Source: Verrucomicrobiaceae bacterium
Lineage (GTDB): Bacteria > Pseudomonadota > Gammaproteobacteria > Pseudomonadales > CAMLJR01
DNA length: 64,000 nt
Assembly: GCA_028293825.1 (NCBI GenBank)
Contig: JAQGNY010000011.1
Coordinates: 83,952-147,951, forward strand
Direction of reading: 5' to 3'
The position numbers and the translations under genes were made by a program. Below are positions 52,458 through 62,553 of the stretch, in pieces. The notes beneath the pieces were generated by a model, which did not search any database, had not been told where the DNA came from, and saw only the letters and a list, made by a program, of their open reading frames with translations. How positions within the stretch are numbered: the first letter of the stretch is position 1; every line of letters begins with the position of its first letter.

Positions 52458-52495
52458 TGCTGTGCAATCTCGAATATTAATTTTTATCGCAATGA

Positions 52496-53275
52496 TTAAA
52501 CGCCGTGAAATTCCGGCGCGCGTTTTTCGCGAAACGCGGCAATCGCATTTTGATGATCGGCCGATAAATACAGCGTCGGTTGAATATCGATTTCCGCACG
52601 CAGCGCATCGTCGAGCGTGGTGCAACCTTTTGCAAAAGTGCTTTTCAACATCGCGACCACCAGCGGCGGCGCAGCCGCATAACTTTGCGCAACGGTTAAC
52701 CCAGCATCGCGCGCGCGGCCGACTTCACTGATTTCATCAATCAATCCCAGTGTTAGCGCTTCTGCCGATTCGACCGTGCGCGCCGTAATAAATAATTTTT
52801 TCGCAGCGCCCACGCCGATACGTTGCGGCAATGTCCACAACAAACCCATATCGGGAATTAATCCGACTTTGGCAAATACCGCGGAAAATTTGCCGCTCGG
52901 CGATGCCACCACATAGTCACAGGCGGCGACTAACGATAACCCCGCACCAAATGCATAACCCTCGACAGCGGCGACAATGGGCTTGGGCCCGCCGCAAATA
53001 CTGCGAATGACACGGTGCGCCGCTTCGATACGTTGTCGACTGCCGAGAATCGGCCGCTCCGCAGTCATCGCGGACACATCGCCGCCAGAGCAGAAATGGT
53101 CGCCGGCACCGGTCAATACAATCGCGCGACATTCAGTGTCGGTTGCGAGGACCTGCAATTGTTCGGCAAGTGCGTGCAAAATTTCCGTCGATAGCGCATT
53201 GCGTTTCTCGGGTGCATTCAACGTGATGACGACAACATTGCCTATGCGCTCGTTGAGCACTGATTCGGACATCAC
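52496..53275 (-). CDS. Enoyl-CoA hydratase/isomerase family protein
   Basis: 259 residues of the crotonase fold: EKRNALSTEI, GDHFCSGGDVSAM (oxyanion loop), VEGYAFGAGLSLVAACDYVVAS, FSAVFAKVGLIPDMGLLWTLP and a C-terminal LYLSADHQNAIAAFREKRAPEFHG. Its 3' region neighbours MaoC at short distance; its start overlaps the alpha/beta-hydrolase gene by 4 bp (ATGA). Probably hydrates or isomerises a CoA ester in the pathway. Confidence 0.93.
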   Translation of the reverse strand: MMSESVLNERIGNVVVITLNAPEKRNALSTEILHALAEQLQVLATDTECRAIVLTGAGDHFCSGGDVSAMTAERPILGSRQRIEAAHRVIRSICGGPKPIVAAVEGYAFGAGLSLVAACDYVVASPSGKFSAVFAKVGLIPDMGLLWTLPQRIGVGAAKKLFITARTVESAEALTLGLIDEISEVGRARDAGLTVAQSYAAAPPLVVAMLKSTFAKGCTTLDDALRAEIDIQPTLYLSADHQNAIAAFREKRAPEFHGV

Positions 53276-54147
53276 ACGGCCTCCATAAATTCGTTAGCTA
53301 ACAATGCGCGCAATACGCCGATCAATGCCACCGGCTGATCGAACATGATGTGATGATGCGCGTCGGGAATTTCGATGGCGGCGCCCGCGCTCGCGATTGC
53401 ATCGACAATGCGGCGCGCGCGCTTCGCACTGACGACCAAACTGCGCTCGCCATAAATATAATTCACCGGCGTTTCGATACGCGCCAACACTGCAGCGCCA
53501 TCCAGCTCGGTCGGACCTGCGCCCGGCAAATCCAAATCGAATTTCCACATCCAACCGTCGGGCGTTTCACGCATCGACGCGGCAGCCACATAATCGATAA
53601 TTTGCGCAGCGGCGATCGGTTGTTCTGGCGATAAACGAAAACGTTCGCGCGCGGCAGCGGCTGTTGCATAAGGGCGTCGGCTGCCTAGACGCGGATATTC
53701 GGGTAACGGGCCTTGCTCGGCAAAATGCATGTAGCTGTCGACAACGATTACGCGTTTAAACCATTGCGGATAATCGCTGCAGGCGCGCAATAAACGCGAA
53801 CCGCCATAGCTGTGGCCAATGCCAATCGGTTTCAATAGATTCGCGTGCTGAATAACAGCGCCGATATCTTTTAGAAAAATTTCTGCCGGATAATTACCGC
53901 GATGACCGCTGTCGCCCATACCGGATAATTCCATCACCACTACGTGAAACTGTTCGGCAAATAATGGCGCAATAAAATCCCACCAGCGCACGTGCGCGCG
54001 ATAGCCTGCGACAAACAATAAACTAGGACGCCCATCCGCACTGCCCCATTCGAGATAGCTAATCGGCGTGCCGTCAGCATCGGCGCTCCGCGCAACGCCG
54101 GGATTTGCCAGCGCGCGCGCAAACCAACTGTCAGTTGCTTCGCTCAA
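53272..54147 (-). CDS. Alpha/beta-hydrolase
   Basis: 291 residues with the nucleophile elbow GHSYGGSRL, catalytic His near DAHHHIMFDQP and a probable acid at YGERSLV. It may be a C-C hydrolase or esterase opening a ring product or releasing a side chain. No signal peptide. Overlaps the enoyl-CoA hydratase gene by 4 bp, which supports coupled translation within the degradation operon. Confidence 0.88.
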   Translation of the reverse strand: MSEATDSWFARALANPGVARSADADGTPISYLEWGSADGRPSLLFVAGYRAHVRWWDFIAPLFAEQFHVVVMELSGMGDSGHRGNYPAEIFLKDIGAVIQHANLLKPIGIGHSYGGSRLLRACSDYPQWFKRVIVVDSYMHFAEQGPLPEYPRLGSRRPYATAAAARERFRLSPEQPIAAAQIIDYVAAASMRETPDGWMWKFDLDLPGAGPTELDGAAVLARIETPVNYIYGERSLVVSAKRARRIVDAIASAGAAIEIPDAHHHIMFDQPVALIGVLRALLANEFMEAV

Positions 54148-54193
54148 AATAATTGAACTCCGCTCACAGCGCCTGCTCCGTTTTGCAACGACA

Positions 54194-55204
54194 TTATTTA
54201 AACGCGCTCAACGCGACATTAAGACGTTCGCGGCAGTCATTGACCATGCGCTGCAACAACTCTTCGCAACTGGGAATGTCGTCGATCAAACCCACCACTT
54301 GGCCGCCCCATACCAAACCGTCATCGACAGTGCCACTTTCCAACGCTTCGCGACCGCGCGCGCCTTTTACCAAATGATGAATATCTTTGAACTCGCAGCC
54401 GCCCGTGCGATTCTCAGTGGCGACCACTTCATCGGAAATTTCATTTTTTAACACGCGGCCGCTGTTGTGCAGCGTGCGAAAAATAATATTGGTATCGCGC
54501 TCGGTTTTATTCACCATCATCTGTTTGACGTTGTTGTGAATCGGCGCTTCCAACGTTGCGCAAAAGCGCGTGCCCATATTTACGCCTTCGGCACCGAGCG
54601 CAAGTGCCGCCGCAAGCCCGCGTCCATCGCCGATGCCGCCCGATGCCAGCACCGGTATTTTTAGTTTTCTTGCAGCGGCGGGAATTAATATCAAACCGCC
54701 AACGTCATCCTCGCCGGGGTGGCCTGCGCACTCGAACCCATCGATGCTGACAATATCGACGCCGTTGCGCTCCGACGATAAAGCATGTCGTACCGCCGTG
54801 CATTTATGAATAATAGTGATGCCGGCTTTTTTTGCTTTCGCGATAAATTCTTTCGGATTGTTGCCGGCGGTTTCGAGAATCTTTATGCCCGAGTGAATAA
54901 TCGCGTCGAGATAGGCTTCATACGGCGGCGGCGTTGCCGACGGCAAAATCGTCAGATTGACGCCAAACGGTTCAGTGGTCATGCCGCGACAGCGTTCGAT
55001 TTCCTGCAACAATGCCTCCGGTGTGGGTTGCGTCAACGCCGTCAAAATGCCAAGGCCGCCGGCATTGGAAACTGCCGATGCCAGCTCAGCACGTCCCACC
55101 CACATCATGCCGCCCTGCACGATGGGATAGCGAATTCCGAGCATTTCGGTCACGCGCGTGTGCATCGCGGGGGCAATTTCACCAGCGCGTACTGTTTGAC
55201 TCAT
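54194..55204 (-). CDS. Nitronate monooxygenase family FMN enzyme
   Basis: 336 residues: GIRYPIVQGGMMWVG, KAGITIIHKCTAVRHA and the FMN-binding ASGGIGDGRGLAAALALGAEGVNMGTRF. The annotated reaction (nitronate oxidation) is established for some members only. In fatty-acid/steroid-like catabolic clusters such proteins are often found and may act as enoyl/2-nitropropane-type reductases with unassigned substrates. Confidence 0.87.
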   Translation of the reverse strand: MSQTVRAGEIAPAMHTRVTEMLGIRYPIVQGGMMWVGRAELASAVSNAGGLGILTALTQPTPEALLQEIERCRGMTTEPFGVNLTILPSATPPPYEAYLDAIIHSGIKILETAGNNPKEFIAKAKKAGITIIHKCTAVRHALSSERNGVDIVSIDGFECAGHPGEDDVGGLILIPAAARKLKIPVLASGGIGDGRGLAAALALGAEGVNMGTRFCATLEAPIHNNVKQMMVNKTERDTNIIFRTLHNSGRVLKNEISDEVVATENRTGGCEFKDIHHLVKGARGREALESGTVDDGLVWGGQVVGLIDDIPSCEELLQRMVNDCRERLNVALSAFK

Positions 55205-55338
55205 CGATTTTCCCTCAGTGAGATTTAATTATTAATGCCGGCTTAAAAAACCTATTCGCTTGATTCTGAATAGATTGCTTTCGCGAAAATACGTTTCTAT
55301 TTTTTTTGCTTTATGTTGTGTCGTTTATTTTCTGATTT

Positions 55339-56475
55339 TTATTTATCGACAAACTGACGAGCAATAACAAGTCGCTGAATATCGCTGGTGCCTTCATAAA
55401 TTTGACAGACGCGTACATCGCGATAAATACGCTCCACCGGAAAATCCTCGGTGTAACCATAGCCGCCGTGAATTTGAATCGCATCCGAGCACACGCGCTC
55501 GGCCATTTCGGAAGCAAATAATTTTGCCATCGATGCTTCCTGCAAACACGGTTGACCGGCATCGCGCAACGCGGCAGCGTGCAAAATCATTTGCCGCGCG
55601 ACTGCAATTTTTGTCGCCATATCCGCCAGTCGAAATGCCACCGCCTGATGCGAAATAATCGGCACACCAAAACTGCTGCGCTCGTTCGCATAGCGCGCGG
55701 CGGCTTCGAGCGCGGAACGCGCCATACCGACCGATTGCGCGGCAATGCCAATACGCCCGCCTTCAAGATTGGAAAGCGCGATCTTGTAGCCCTGCCCCTC
55801 CTCACCCAATAAATGGTCGGCGGGAATTTCGCAGTCGTCGAAACGAATTTGCGCGGTATCGGACGCGTGTTGACCTAATTTATTTTCAATGCGATCGACA
55901 ATATAGCCCGCCGTTTTAGTCGGCACGATAAACGCGCTAATGCCTTTCTTACCCGCATCGGGATCGGTCACTGCCAGCACGATGGCGATGTCGCCATTTT
56001 TGCCCGACGTAATAAATTGTTTGGTGCCATTCAACACCCAGCCGCGCTCGCTTTTAAGTGCACGGGTACGCAGCGCCGATGCATCGGAACCGGCCTGCGG
56101 TTCGGTCAGACAAAATGCACCGAGCCATTCGCCACGCGCCATCGGCTTTAAGAAATAGTCGCGCTGCTGCGGATTGCCGAATTTTAAAATCGGCATGCAG
56201 CCGACCGAATTGTGCACGCTCATGATCGTGGACGTAGCGCCTTCGCCAACGGCGATTTCTTCGAGCGCCAGCGCATAGGAAACATGATCCGATCCCGCAC
56301 CGTCGTATTCTGGCGGCACCAGCATTCCCAACAAACCGAGCTCGGCCATTTCGGCTAGCGCTTCAGCCGGAAAAGCATGATCGCGATCGCGCTGCGCAGC
56401 GAACGGTGCCAGGCGTGTGCTGGCAAACGCACGCGCGGCATCGCGGATCATGGCCTGCTCGGATGTCAGAATCAT
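55339..56475 (-). CDS. Acyl-CoA dehydrogenase
   Basis: 378 residues: [18 protein letters not shown] (FAD/substrate loop), [32 protein letters not shown], and a C-terminal [33 protein letters not shown] with the catalytic Glu in YEGTS. Typical short/branched-chain acyl-CoA dehydrogenase length. Oxidises a CoA ester to the 2-enoyl form, feeding the MaoC and hydratase enzymes. Divergent from the ligase gene at 56728. Confidence 0.93.
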   Translation of the reverse strand: MILTSEQAMIRDAARAFASTRLAPFAAQRDRDHAFPAEALAEMAELGLLGMLVPPEYDGAGSDHVSYALALEEIAVGEGATSTIMSVHNSVGCMPILKFGNPQQRDYFLKPMARGEWLGAFCLTEPQAGSDASALRTRALKSERGWVLNGTKQFITSGKNGDIAIVLAVTDPDAGKKGISAFIVPTKTAGYIVDRIENKLGQHASDTAQIRFDDCEIPADHLLGEEGQGYKIALSNLEGGRIGIAAQSVGMARSALEAAARYANERSSFGVPIISHQAVAFRLADMATKIAVARQMILHAAALRDAGQPCLQEASMAKLFASEMAERVCSDAIQIHGGYGYTEDFPVERIYRDVRVCQIYEGTSDIQRLVIARQFVDK

Positions 56476-56727
56476 TTCTTACCTCGGCATAAACGGATTT
56501 GAAGCGCGGCGCACAGTGTTCTTATAGCTAGCGGCGCCAACATTCAACACAGCGTTGTTCAGAAGGTATTGAGCCGGCTTGCCTAACCATTACGGCGCTC
56601 TCGCCGTGACGCCAAAAACTAATGTATAGTCAGTTTATCACGAAGCAGGCGCTCAAACGCAATGCCAATCGACGCCGTTACAGAACCGGTATAAACGATA
56701 AAAAAGCCGTTATTTGAGGAGTTTTTC

Positions 56728-58287
56728 ATGCGCGCCTATTTGCCGCTGACGCTTGCCGACACGCTCGAACTTAATGCCAGTCGCTTCGGCGATCAGCTCG
56801 CCTACGTGGTTGGCGAGCGAAAATTAACGCATGCACATTTACTGCTGCGCGCGAAAAAAATCGCCTCGGCATTGGAGCGCCTTGGCGTTCGCAAACAGGA
56901 TCGGGTTTCTATGCTGTCGATGAATTCGATTGAATACGGCGAAGTGCTCGCGGCTGGCCAACTCAGTGGAATTATTATTGCGACCATTAATTTTCGATTA
57001 GCTGCGCCGGAAATTTTCTATATCGCCAACGATACCGCGCCGCGCGTTTTAATTTTCGAAGCTAGTTATTTGCCGGTCATCGAACAACTGCGCGCGCAAT
57101 TAAAAACTGTTGAGCACTACATTTGTATAGATGGCGAAACTGAATGGGCCACGTCTTACGAAAAACTCGTCGGCACTGGCGACGAATCCGGCCCTGCTAT
57201 TCGCGCTGCAGAAGATGATATTGCGTGCCTGATTTATACCAGTGGCACCACCGGTAGACCAAAAGGCTGTATTTGGGGTCAACGCGAATACCGCCAACTC
57301 GCGCAAATTCTTGCCTGTGAACAACGTACTGGGTCAGCCGATCGCGCGCTATTGGTGATGCCGATGTTTCATATCGGCGCGATGGCGATTCAATTAGCAA
57401 TACATTTTCGCGGTGGCGCTGTACACCTGCACCGGCAGTTCGATCCGGCTGCGTTGCTCACCACAACGGTTCGCGGAAAAATTACGCTGCTGCATTTGGC
57501 GCCAACGATGGTGCAAATGGTGCTTGAGCAGCCCGGTATTGACGATATGGATTTATCGCATTTGAAAACACTGATTTACTCGGCGGCCGCAATGCCGGGA
57601 CCGGTGTTGCAGCGCGGACTTAAATTGCTCGGCAATGTTTTTTTACAAATGTACGGCCAATCGGAAGTAATTACCGCCGGCCTACAACCGGAGCAACATT
57701 TGCCGAATGGCAGCGCGCAACAGAAACGCTGGCTCACTTCGGTAGGGCATGCGTTTCCAAGCACGTTGTTAAAAATAATTGACGATAACGGCAATGACTG
57801 CGCGATTAGTGAAGCCGGTGAAATTGCTGTTAAAACCGTAGCAATGGCACGCGGCTATTGGAACAACCATCCCGGCACACTCGATACCTTTCGCGATGGC
57901 TGGTGCCACACCGGCGACATGGGCAAGCTCGACGAAAATGGATTTTTATATTTGGTCGATCGCAAAAAAGACATGATCATTTCCGGCGGCGAAAATATTT
58001 ACTCACGCGAAGTCGAAGAAGCGGTGTTATCGCACGCCGCTGTTTCCGAATGTGCCGTCATCGGTTTGGCGGACGAGAAATGGGGCGAAGCGGTTTGCGC
58101 CATTGTCGTTTTGAGAAAAAATCAATCAATCCGTGAAAATGAATTAATCGAACATACGAAAACACAAATCGCCAGCTACAAAAAACCGAAGATCATCATT
58201 TTTGCCGACGAACTGCCTAAACTCGCGACAGGAAAAATCAACAAAATCGAATTACGCGAACGATTCGCCACTAAGAAAATAAACTAA
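56728..58287 (+). CDS. Acyl-CoA synthetase (ligase 2 of the cluster)
   Basis: 519 residues: LIYTSGTTGRPKGCIWG, QMYGQSEV, GWCHTGDMGKLDENGF, KDMIISGGENIYSREVEEAV and the catalytic Lys in PKLATGKINKIELRE. Divergently transcribed from the acyl-CoA dehydrogenase gene, with GAGGAG ahead of the ATG. Probably activates another carboxylate, such as a side-chain or a different-size acid, in the same pathway. Confidence 0.92.
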   Translation: MRAYLPLTLADTLELNASRFGDQLAYVVGERKLTHAHLLLRAKKIASALERLGVRKQDRVSMLSMNSIEYGEVLAAGQLSGIIIATINFRLAAPEIFYIANDTAPRVLIFEASYLPVIEQLRAQLKTVEHYICIDGETEWATSYEKLVGTGDESGPAIRAAEDDIACLIYTSGTTGRPKGCIWGQREYRQLAQILACEQRTGSADRALLVMPMFHIGAMAIQLAIHFRGGAVHLHRQFDPAALLTTTVRGKITLLHLAPTMVQMVLEQPGIDDMDLSHLKTLIYSAAAMPGPVLQRGLKLLGNVFLQMYGQSEVITAGLQPEQHLPNGSAQQKRWLTSVGHAFPSTLLKIIDDNGNDCAISEAGEIAVKTVAMARGYWNNHPGTLDTFRDGWCHTGDMGKLDENGFLYLVDRKKDMIISGGENIYSREVEEAVLSHAAVSECAVIGLADEKWGEAVCAIVVLRKNQSIRENELIEHTKTQIASYKKPKIIIFADELPKLATGKINKIELRERFATKKIN

Positions 58288-58332
58288 AAACCAAACATAA
58301 AGAAGGCCAAATAAGTACCGCTCGGGACAGCA

Positions 58333-59136
58333 CTACAATTTGGTACTGTCCCACAGTTTTACAAAATCACTCAATTCGGATTGATTCAAGTCTGAAACAA
58401 TCCACATCGCCATGCCGCTCTGATGCCAGCGATAGCTGTTGTAGCCATTACGGACTTGAAATTCTGACGCGGACAGCGTTGATTTTTCTGCGGCCTCCGG
58501 CCACACAAATAAATTAATCGAATGCTTGCCGCGCAGATAAACTAGCGCCGCCACTTCGCGCCCGTTCAAGTAGTCGAGCCTACCGCCCGCCAATGGAAAA
58601 CCTTGCGCGCTGAAATTTCTTACCGGAGGCGCGAAATCGAGACGACCGTCAAACCATGGCTTCACATTGTGTTGATCGTTAGATTCGACATCGAGTAAAT
58701 GGCCGGGCTGCAGCGAGCGAATATGTTCGGCCACGACCGCATCCAGCAATGGCTCCTGCGCGGGACTGACGATAAAGAACGCCAAGCCTGCAGCCAGTGC
58801 CGCGCCGGCGCCGAATGTCGATATCGAACGCTTGTACCAGGTGTTGGCTTTATTCGGCAGTTTAATTACGGGGTTGGATTTAACCGGCGTTGCGGCTTTT
58901 GTTTCGGCTGCTATTTTACGTTGCAACAGCGCGCGAAAATCTGCAGATGCCGTATGCCGCTCCAACTCATTGCGCAGCGACTGCTTTAAATCCATTAATT
59001 GCCGATAGGTTTGTTCGCAGTGCGCGCAGGTAGCGCGATGCGCGGTAATGCTGACCGCCTCTGCGGCGCGCAATTCACCGTCGATATCGGCCTGAATCAA
59101 TAATTCCATTTCAGCACATTGATTGGTTGCGTTCAT
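58333..59136 (-). CDS. Membrane anti-sigma factor (zinc-finger zf-HC2 type)
   Basis: 267 residues. N-terminal HxxxCxxC zinc-binding motif (AHRATCAHCEQTYRQL), one membrane segment (GAGAALAAGLAFFIV, about 115-132) and a C-terminal periplasmic domain with RDGRLDYL-type strands. Its ATG overlaps the sigma-factor stop in TAATG, with the SD sequence CAGGAGG inside the sigma gene. It holds the ECF sigma factor inactive until a periplasmic or membrane signal acts. Confidence 0.92.
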   Translation of the reverse strand: MNATNQCAEMELLIQADIDGELRAAEAVSITAHRATCAHCEQTYRQLMDLKQSLRNELERHTASADFRALLQRKIAAETKAATPVKSNPVIKLPNKANTWYKRSISTFGAGAALAAGLAFFIVSPAQEPLLDAVVAEHIRSLQPGHLLDVESNDQHNVKPWFDGRLDFAPPVRNFSAQGFPLAGGRLDYLNGREVAALVYLRGKHSINLFVWPEAAEKSTLSASEFQVRNGYNSYRWHQSGMAMWIVSDLNQSELSDFVKLWDSTKL

Positions 59137-59678
59137 TATCTTGCCTCCTGTTGCACGGCTTCAATCAACAGACGCCGCGCACGCCACAACCGAGACATCA
59201 CAGTACCGAGTGGAATATTCGCTATCTCTGCAATTTCGTTGTAAGACAAATCTTCAAGCTCGCGCAGCACCAGACATTCGCGCAAATCAGTCGGCAAACG
59301 ATTGAGCAGCGCCGTTAAATAGCCGCGCTCGCGCTGTTTGATCAACGTCGCAATCGGATCGTCACTGGGATCGATCAACGCCTCGGGCGGAATCGACTCG
59401 GCATTTTCGTCGGGCTCGCTATCAATCGACACTGTCTTGATTTCCTGCGTCGAACGTAAATTTTTATACGCGACATTGCGGACAATTTGCAAAATCCAGG
59501 CGCGCGCATTGGTACCTTTAAATGTCGAAAAATATTTCAACGCGCGCAACATGGCTTCTTGCACAACATCCTCAGCGGCGCTGCTATCGCGCATCAACCA
59601 CCGCGCGAGGTTATACGCGGCGTCGAGATGCAAGAGCGCAACGGTTTCAAAACTCGCAGACTCGCCAAGCTCAATCAT
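59136..59678 (-). CDS. ECF-family RNA polymerase sigma factor
   Basis: 180 residues: region 2 (LDAAYNLARWLMRDSSAAEDVVQEAMLRALKYF) and region 4 (LRECLVLRELEDLSYNEIAEIANIPLGTVMSRLWRARRLL). Overlaps its anti-sigma gene, giving balanced production. Upstream on the same strand are a cytochrome c and a metallophosphoesterase; they may be part of the same unit or its regulon. I cannot identify a cognate promoter by eye. Confidence 0.94.
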   Translation of the reverse strand: MIELGESASFETVALLHLDAAYNLARWLMRDSSAAEDVVQEAMLRALKYFSTFKGTNARAWILQIVRNVAYKNLRSTQEIKTVSIDSEPDENAESIPPEALIDPSDDPIATLIKQRERGYLTALLNRLPTDLRECLVLRELEDLSYNEIAEIANIPLGTVMSRLWRARRLLIEAVQQEAR

Positions 59679-59738
59679 CGGCTCATGTCACCAACACGTT
59701 GAAAATCAACATTGTCAAAATTTATCTCACAGTCTTTT

Positions 59739-60164
59739 TCAGTGCGCGGACAACGTCCTTAAATAACTAATAATATCGGCGCGATCGTTTGCTTCAGGTA
59801 TCAAAAAATCCATTTTTTGTCCCGGAATAAATACTTCCGGATTCGTCAGCCACGAATCAAGCGTTTTCTCATTCCATACTACATGAGAACTTTTTAAGGC
59901 CGATGAATAATTGAAATCCGCCACTGAACCGGCCTTGCGCCCGAACACACCGCGATGAGCAGGACCTTCGCGGTTGCCATCGACCGCATGGCATGCCGTG
60001 CAACGCGACTGATACAACTGTTGTCCTCGCGCTGCGTCGCCGGTATTCGCATGTGCCGAGAAGGCACCGAATAATAAACCGAAAAATATTATTGGTTTTG
60101 TATATTTAATTTTTGAAGAAAATTTAATGTCAGTTATGAATTGTCCGATTCGATTCTTCACCAC
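59739..60164 (-). CDS. Class I cytochrome c
   Basis: 141 residues with an N-terminal signal/anchor (IIFFGLLFGAFSAHA), one haem site CTACH and axial Met in PGQKMDF. The flanking GPAHRGVFGRKAGSVADFNYSSALK segment is typical of small c550/c552-like electron carriers. Its start directly abuts the metallophosphoesterase stop, so the two are cotranscribed. It may accept electrons in a periplasmic redox step tied to the ECF-sigma response. Confidence 0.92.
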   Translation of the reverse strand: MVKNRIGQFITDIKFSSKIKYTKPIIFFGLLFGAFSAHANTGDAARGQQLYQSRCTACHAVDGNREGPAHRGVFGRKAGSVADFNYSSALKSSHVVWNEKTLDSWLTNPEVFIPGQKMDFLIPEANDRADIISYLRTLSAH

Positions 60165-61184
60165 TCAGCCTCCGAGAAAAACGGATTGCGCGAAAGGATC
60201 GACGTGCTGGGCAACGGTCTCCTCGGCCAGGGACCTGTCAGTGATAGTCGCGCGTTTTGCGTTGCCCTCAACCTGAATCGTGGCAATACCTAATACCGAC
60301 TTCAACGTTCCGGCAGGTACCACCAGCGGTCCCGGCCCTGCTGCCGAACCCGGTGTGGACTGCGGAAATGCGGTTGAACGCGCGGTGTGAAAACTCACAT
60401 TACCCTCGACTTTCTGCATGATTTGATGAATATGGCCGTTGAGGACAGTGACCGAACCGAAACGTTTTAAATACGTTAACGCCTGCGCCGCATCCTGCGT
60501 GCCCCAACCCCAATCCGCATACGCCGACCACAGCGGCATATGCGCGAAGACGACAATCGGTGTGCTGGCAGACAATCCTTTTACATCGCGTTCCAACCAT
60601 TCGAGTTGTTTCGGGCCGAGATAACCCAAGCCACCCTCTTTCAGTTCAACCACATTGACCAGCCCGATAAAATGTACGCCGCGCTGATCGAAGCTGTACC
60701 AACCATTTTCAGCACCTGCGGAGAACCGCGCAAAAAATGGTTTTCCACTATCGATTAATGTGTCGTGTTCGCCGGGTACGTAATGCGTATCGAGACCGGC
60801 ACCGCGAATAATCTGTTCGGCAGTATCGAATTGTTCGGGCTTGGATAATTGGCTGACATCGCCCGTGTGCAATAGCAAAGAAGGCTTCAGATTAATACGT
60901 TTAATATCGGCGATTGCTTCCTGCAACGTGCTGGCCGGATCCATATTCGGATCTTTATTAAAGCCGATGTGACTGTCGCTGATTTGCACGAAGGTGAATG
61001 CATCATCCTTCGGCAAAGCTTCCGCATAGGCACTATTGGTAAAGCCCAGCGAACGCGGCACCCCACCACTCATTGTCCACACCAACCCGGCACCAGCCCA
61101 GGTCATGCATTGCAAAAACGTGCGTCTATTTGTTGACGGCAGTGTGTTTGTTTCGGTTTGAGATGAACTGGATTTATCCCGCAT
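60165..61184 (-). CDS. Tat-exported calcineurin-like metallophosphoesterase
   Basis: 339 residues with a twin-arginine signal (NRRTFLQCMTWAGAG). Metal-binding blocks: QISDSHIGFN (DxH), HTGDVSQ (GD), GEHDTL (the usual GNH(D/E) with Asn replaced by Glu), FAHMPL (H) and LNGHIHQ (GHxH). The family cleaves phosphodiesters or phosphomonoesters; the substrate is open. First gene of a block with cytochrome c and, 61 bp further on, the sigma/anti-sigma pair. The GEHD change may modify metal coordination. Confidence 0.9.
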   Translation of the reverse strand: MRDKSSSSQTETNTLPSTNRRTFLQCMTWAGAGLVWTMSGGVPRSLGFTNSAYAEALPKDDAFTFVQISDSHIGFNKDPNMDPASTLQEAIADIKRINLKPSLLLHTGDVSQLSKPEQFDTAEQIIRGAGLDTHYVPGEHDTLIDSGKPFFARFSAGAENGWYSFDQRGVHFIGLVNVVELKEGGLGYLGPKQLEWLERDVKGLSASTPIVVFAHMPLWSAYADWGWGTQDAAQALTYLKRFGSVTVLNGHIHQIMQKVEGNVSFHTARSTAFPQSTPGSAAGPGPLVVPAGTLKSVLGIATIQVEGNAKRATITDRSLAEETVAQHVDPFAQSVFLGG

Positions 61185-61269
61185 CGCGAGCGCTCCTCAT
61201 GGTTGTTATGAGAGGAGATCAACGCGAGTGGGATTTTATTCCTTAAAATTTATTTTATCGTTGATTTTT

Positions 61270-62217
61270 TTAAACGATTCTCAACCCACGCTGCAACACT
61301 ACTATCGCTTCCTGCAGCTGGCGCTTACTGACTTCGGCATTTGCAAACATTTGCGAGCCGTGGAAAGTACCGGCGAAAACATGCAGCTCGGTTGGTACAC
61401 CGGCTTCCAGTAAATTCAGCGCGTAAATAATATTTTCATCGCGCAGCGGATCGAATTCTGCAGCGACAATGTAAGTCGGCGGTAATCCGCGTAAATCGGT
61501 TGCACGGGCTGGCGCTGCATAAATTGGCACGTCGGCTGCGCCTGGTTGCGTTTTATCGCCAAGATAATATTTCCAGCTCAACTCCGCATGCACGCGACTC
61601 CACAGCGGCGTATCGATAAAATTGCGCATCGATGTGGTTTGTAAACGATCGTCCAACTCGGGTACGCCGAGGTATTGGAAACACAATTTTGGGCCGCTGC
61701 GATCGCGCGTCAGCAATGCCAACGCGGCCGATAAACCGCCGCCCGCGCTGAGGCCATAAACACCGATGCGATTATTATCGACGCCGAGCGATTCAGCCGA
61801 TTTGCTAAACCATGTAAGCGCGCTGTAACAATCTTCTAAACCGGCCGGATACGGATGCTCCGGCGCGAGCCGATAATCGACCGATGCGATCACAACACCA
61901 AGCACTTCACACAGTGCGACCAGACTCGCGTGCTCGGTGTCTAAGCTTCCGATAACAAAGCCGCCAGAATGAATACAGAGCAATCCTGGCACCGCAGCCG
62001 CGCGTTGTTTGGGTGTATACAAGCGCACGCGCAACGGCGCGTCGGTAGGGCCGGCAATCATGTGTTCACCGATATCGACCCCGCTTAAATCGATATCGCT
62101 ATTTATATGCGCGGCCATTGCGGTCAACGTCGCACGCGCAACGCCGACATTCTCGATGCTGAGATCCGGCACCTGTGCAAGGGCATCAACAAATTCTGGA
62201 TCGAAGTTATAGGTCAT
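61270..62217 (-). CDS. HSL-family alpha/beta-hydrolase (esterase/lipase)
   Basis: 315 residues of the hormone-sensitive-lipase group: oxyanion motif HSGGF (usual HGGGF), nucleophile GLSAGGGLSAAL, Asp in EFDPLRDE and His in FHGSQMF. It hydrolyses short- to medium-chain esters. No signal peptide. It may release acids for the CoA ligases, but it is a monocistronic gene far from the ligase cluster start. Confidence 0.92.
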   Translation of the reverse strand: MTYNFDPEFVDALAQVPDLSIENVGVARATLTAMAAHINSDIDLSGVDIGEHMIAGPTDAPLRVRLYTPKQRAAAVPGLLCIHSGGFVIGSLDTEHASLVALCEVLGVVIASVDYRLAPEHPYPAGLEDCYSALTWFSKSAESLGVDNNRIGVYGLSAGGGLSAALALLTRDRSGPKLCFQYLGVPELDDRLQTTSMRNFIDTPLWSRVHAELSWKYYLGDKTQPGAADVPIYAAPARATDLRGLPPTYIVAAEFDPLRDENIIYALNLLEAGVPTELHVFAGTFHGSQMFANAEVSKRQLQEAIVVLQRGLRIV

Positions 62218-62553
62218 GCATTTCTCCTGATTTCAATTCGGTGGATTGTTTATCGCAGCAGGCGTTTGCTGCGGCACGAAAACCTTTATTATCGCAAAGC
62301 GTATTACCGGCCGGAACGCATTATGAATGCTGTCCATTATGTATCTACATCACACATCAATTTTAAATAGGTAAAGCAAAATTCTATTTGTCTTGTTATC
62401 AAATTAAATCGTGAATTTTTGTAGTCCTGTCGAAGTCGCGAAACTAAGTTAGTCTTCGTACAAATTATCTCACCAACATTCATCGTCAATACTCTTACAA
62501 CCCTTTTTGCCATTACGTTTTTCTAACATCTTTTGCCAACAGGAGTTACCGCA
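62218..62553. other. Divergent promoter region, esterase and GST genes
   Basis: About 336 bp with no gene. AT-rich at 62340-62480 as expected for promoters. No operator repeat recognised. Confidence 0.4.
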
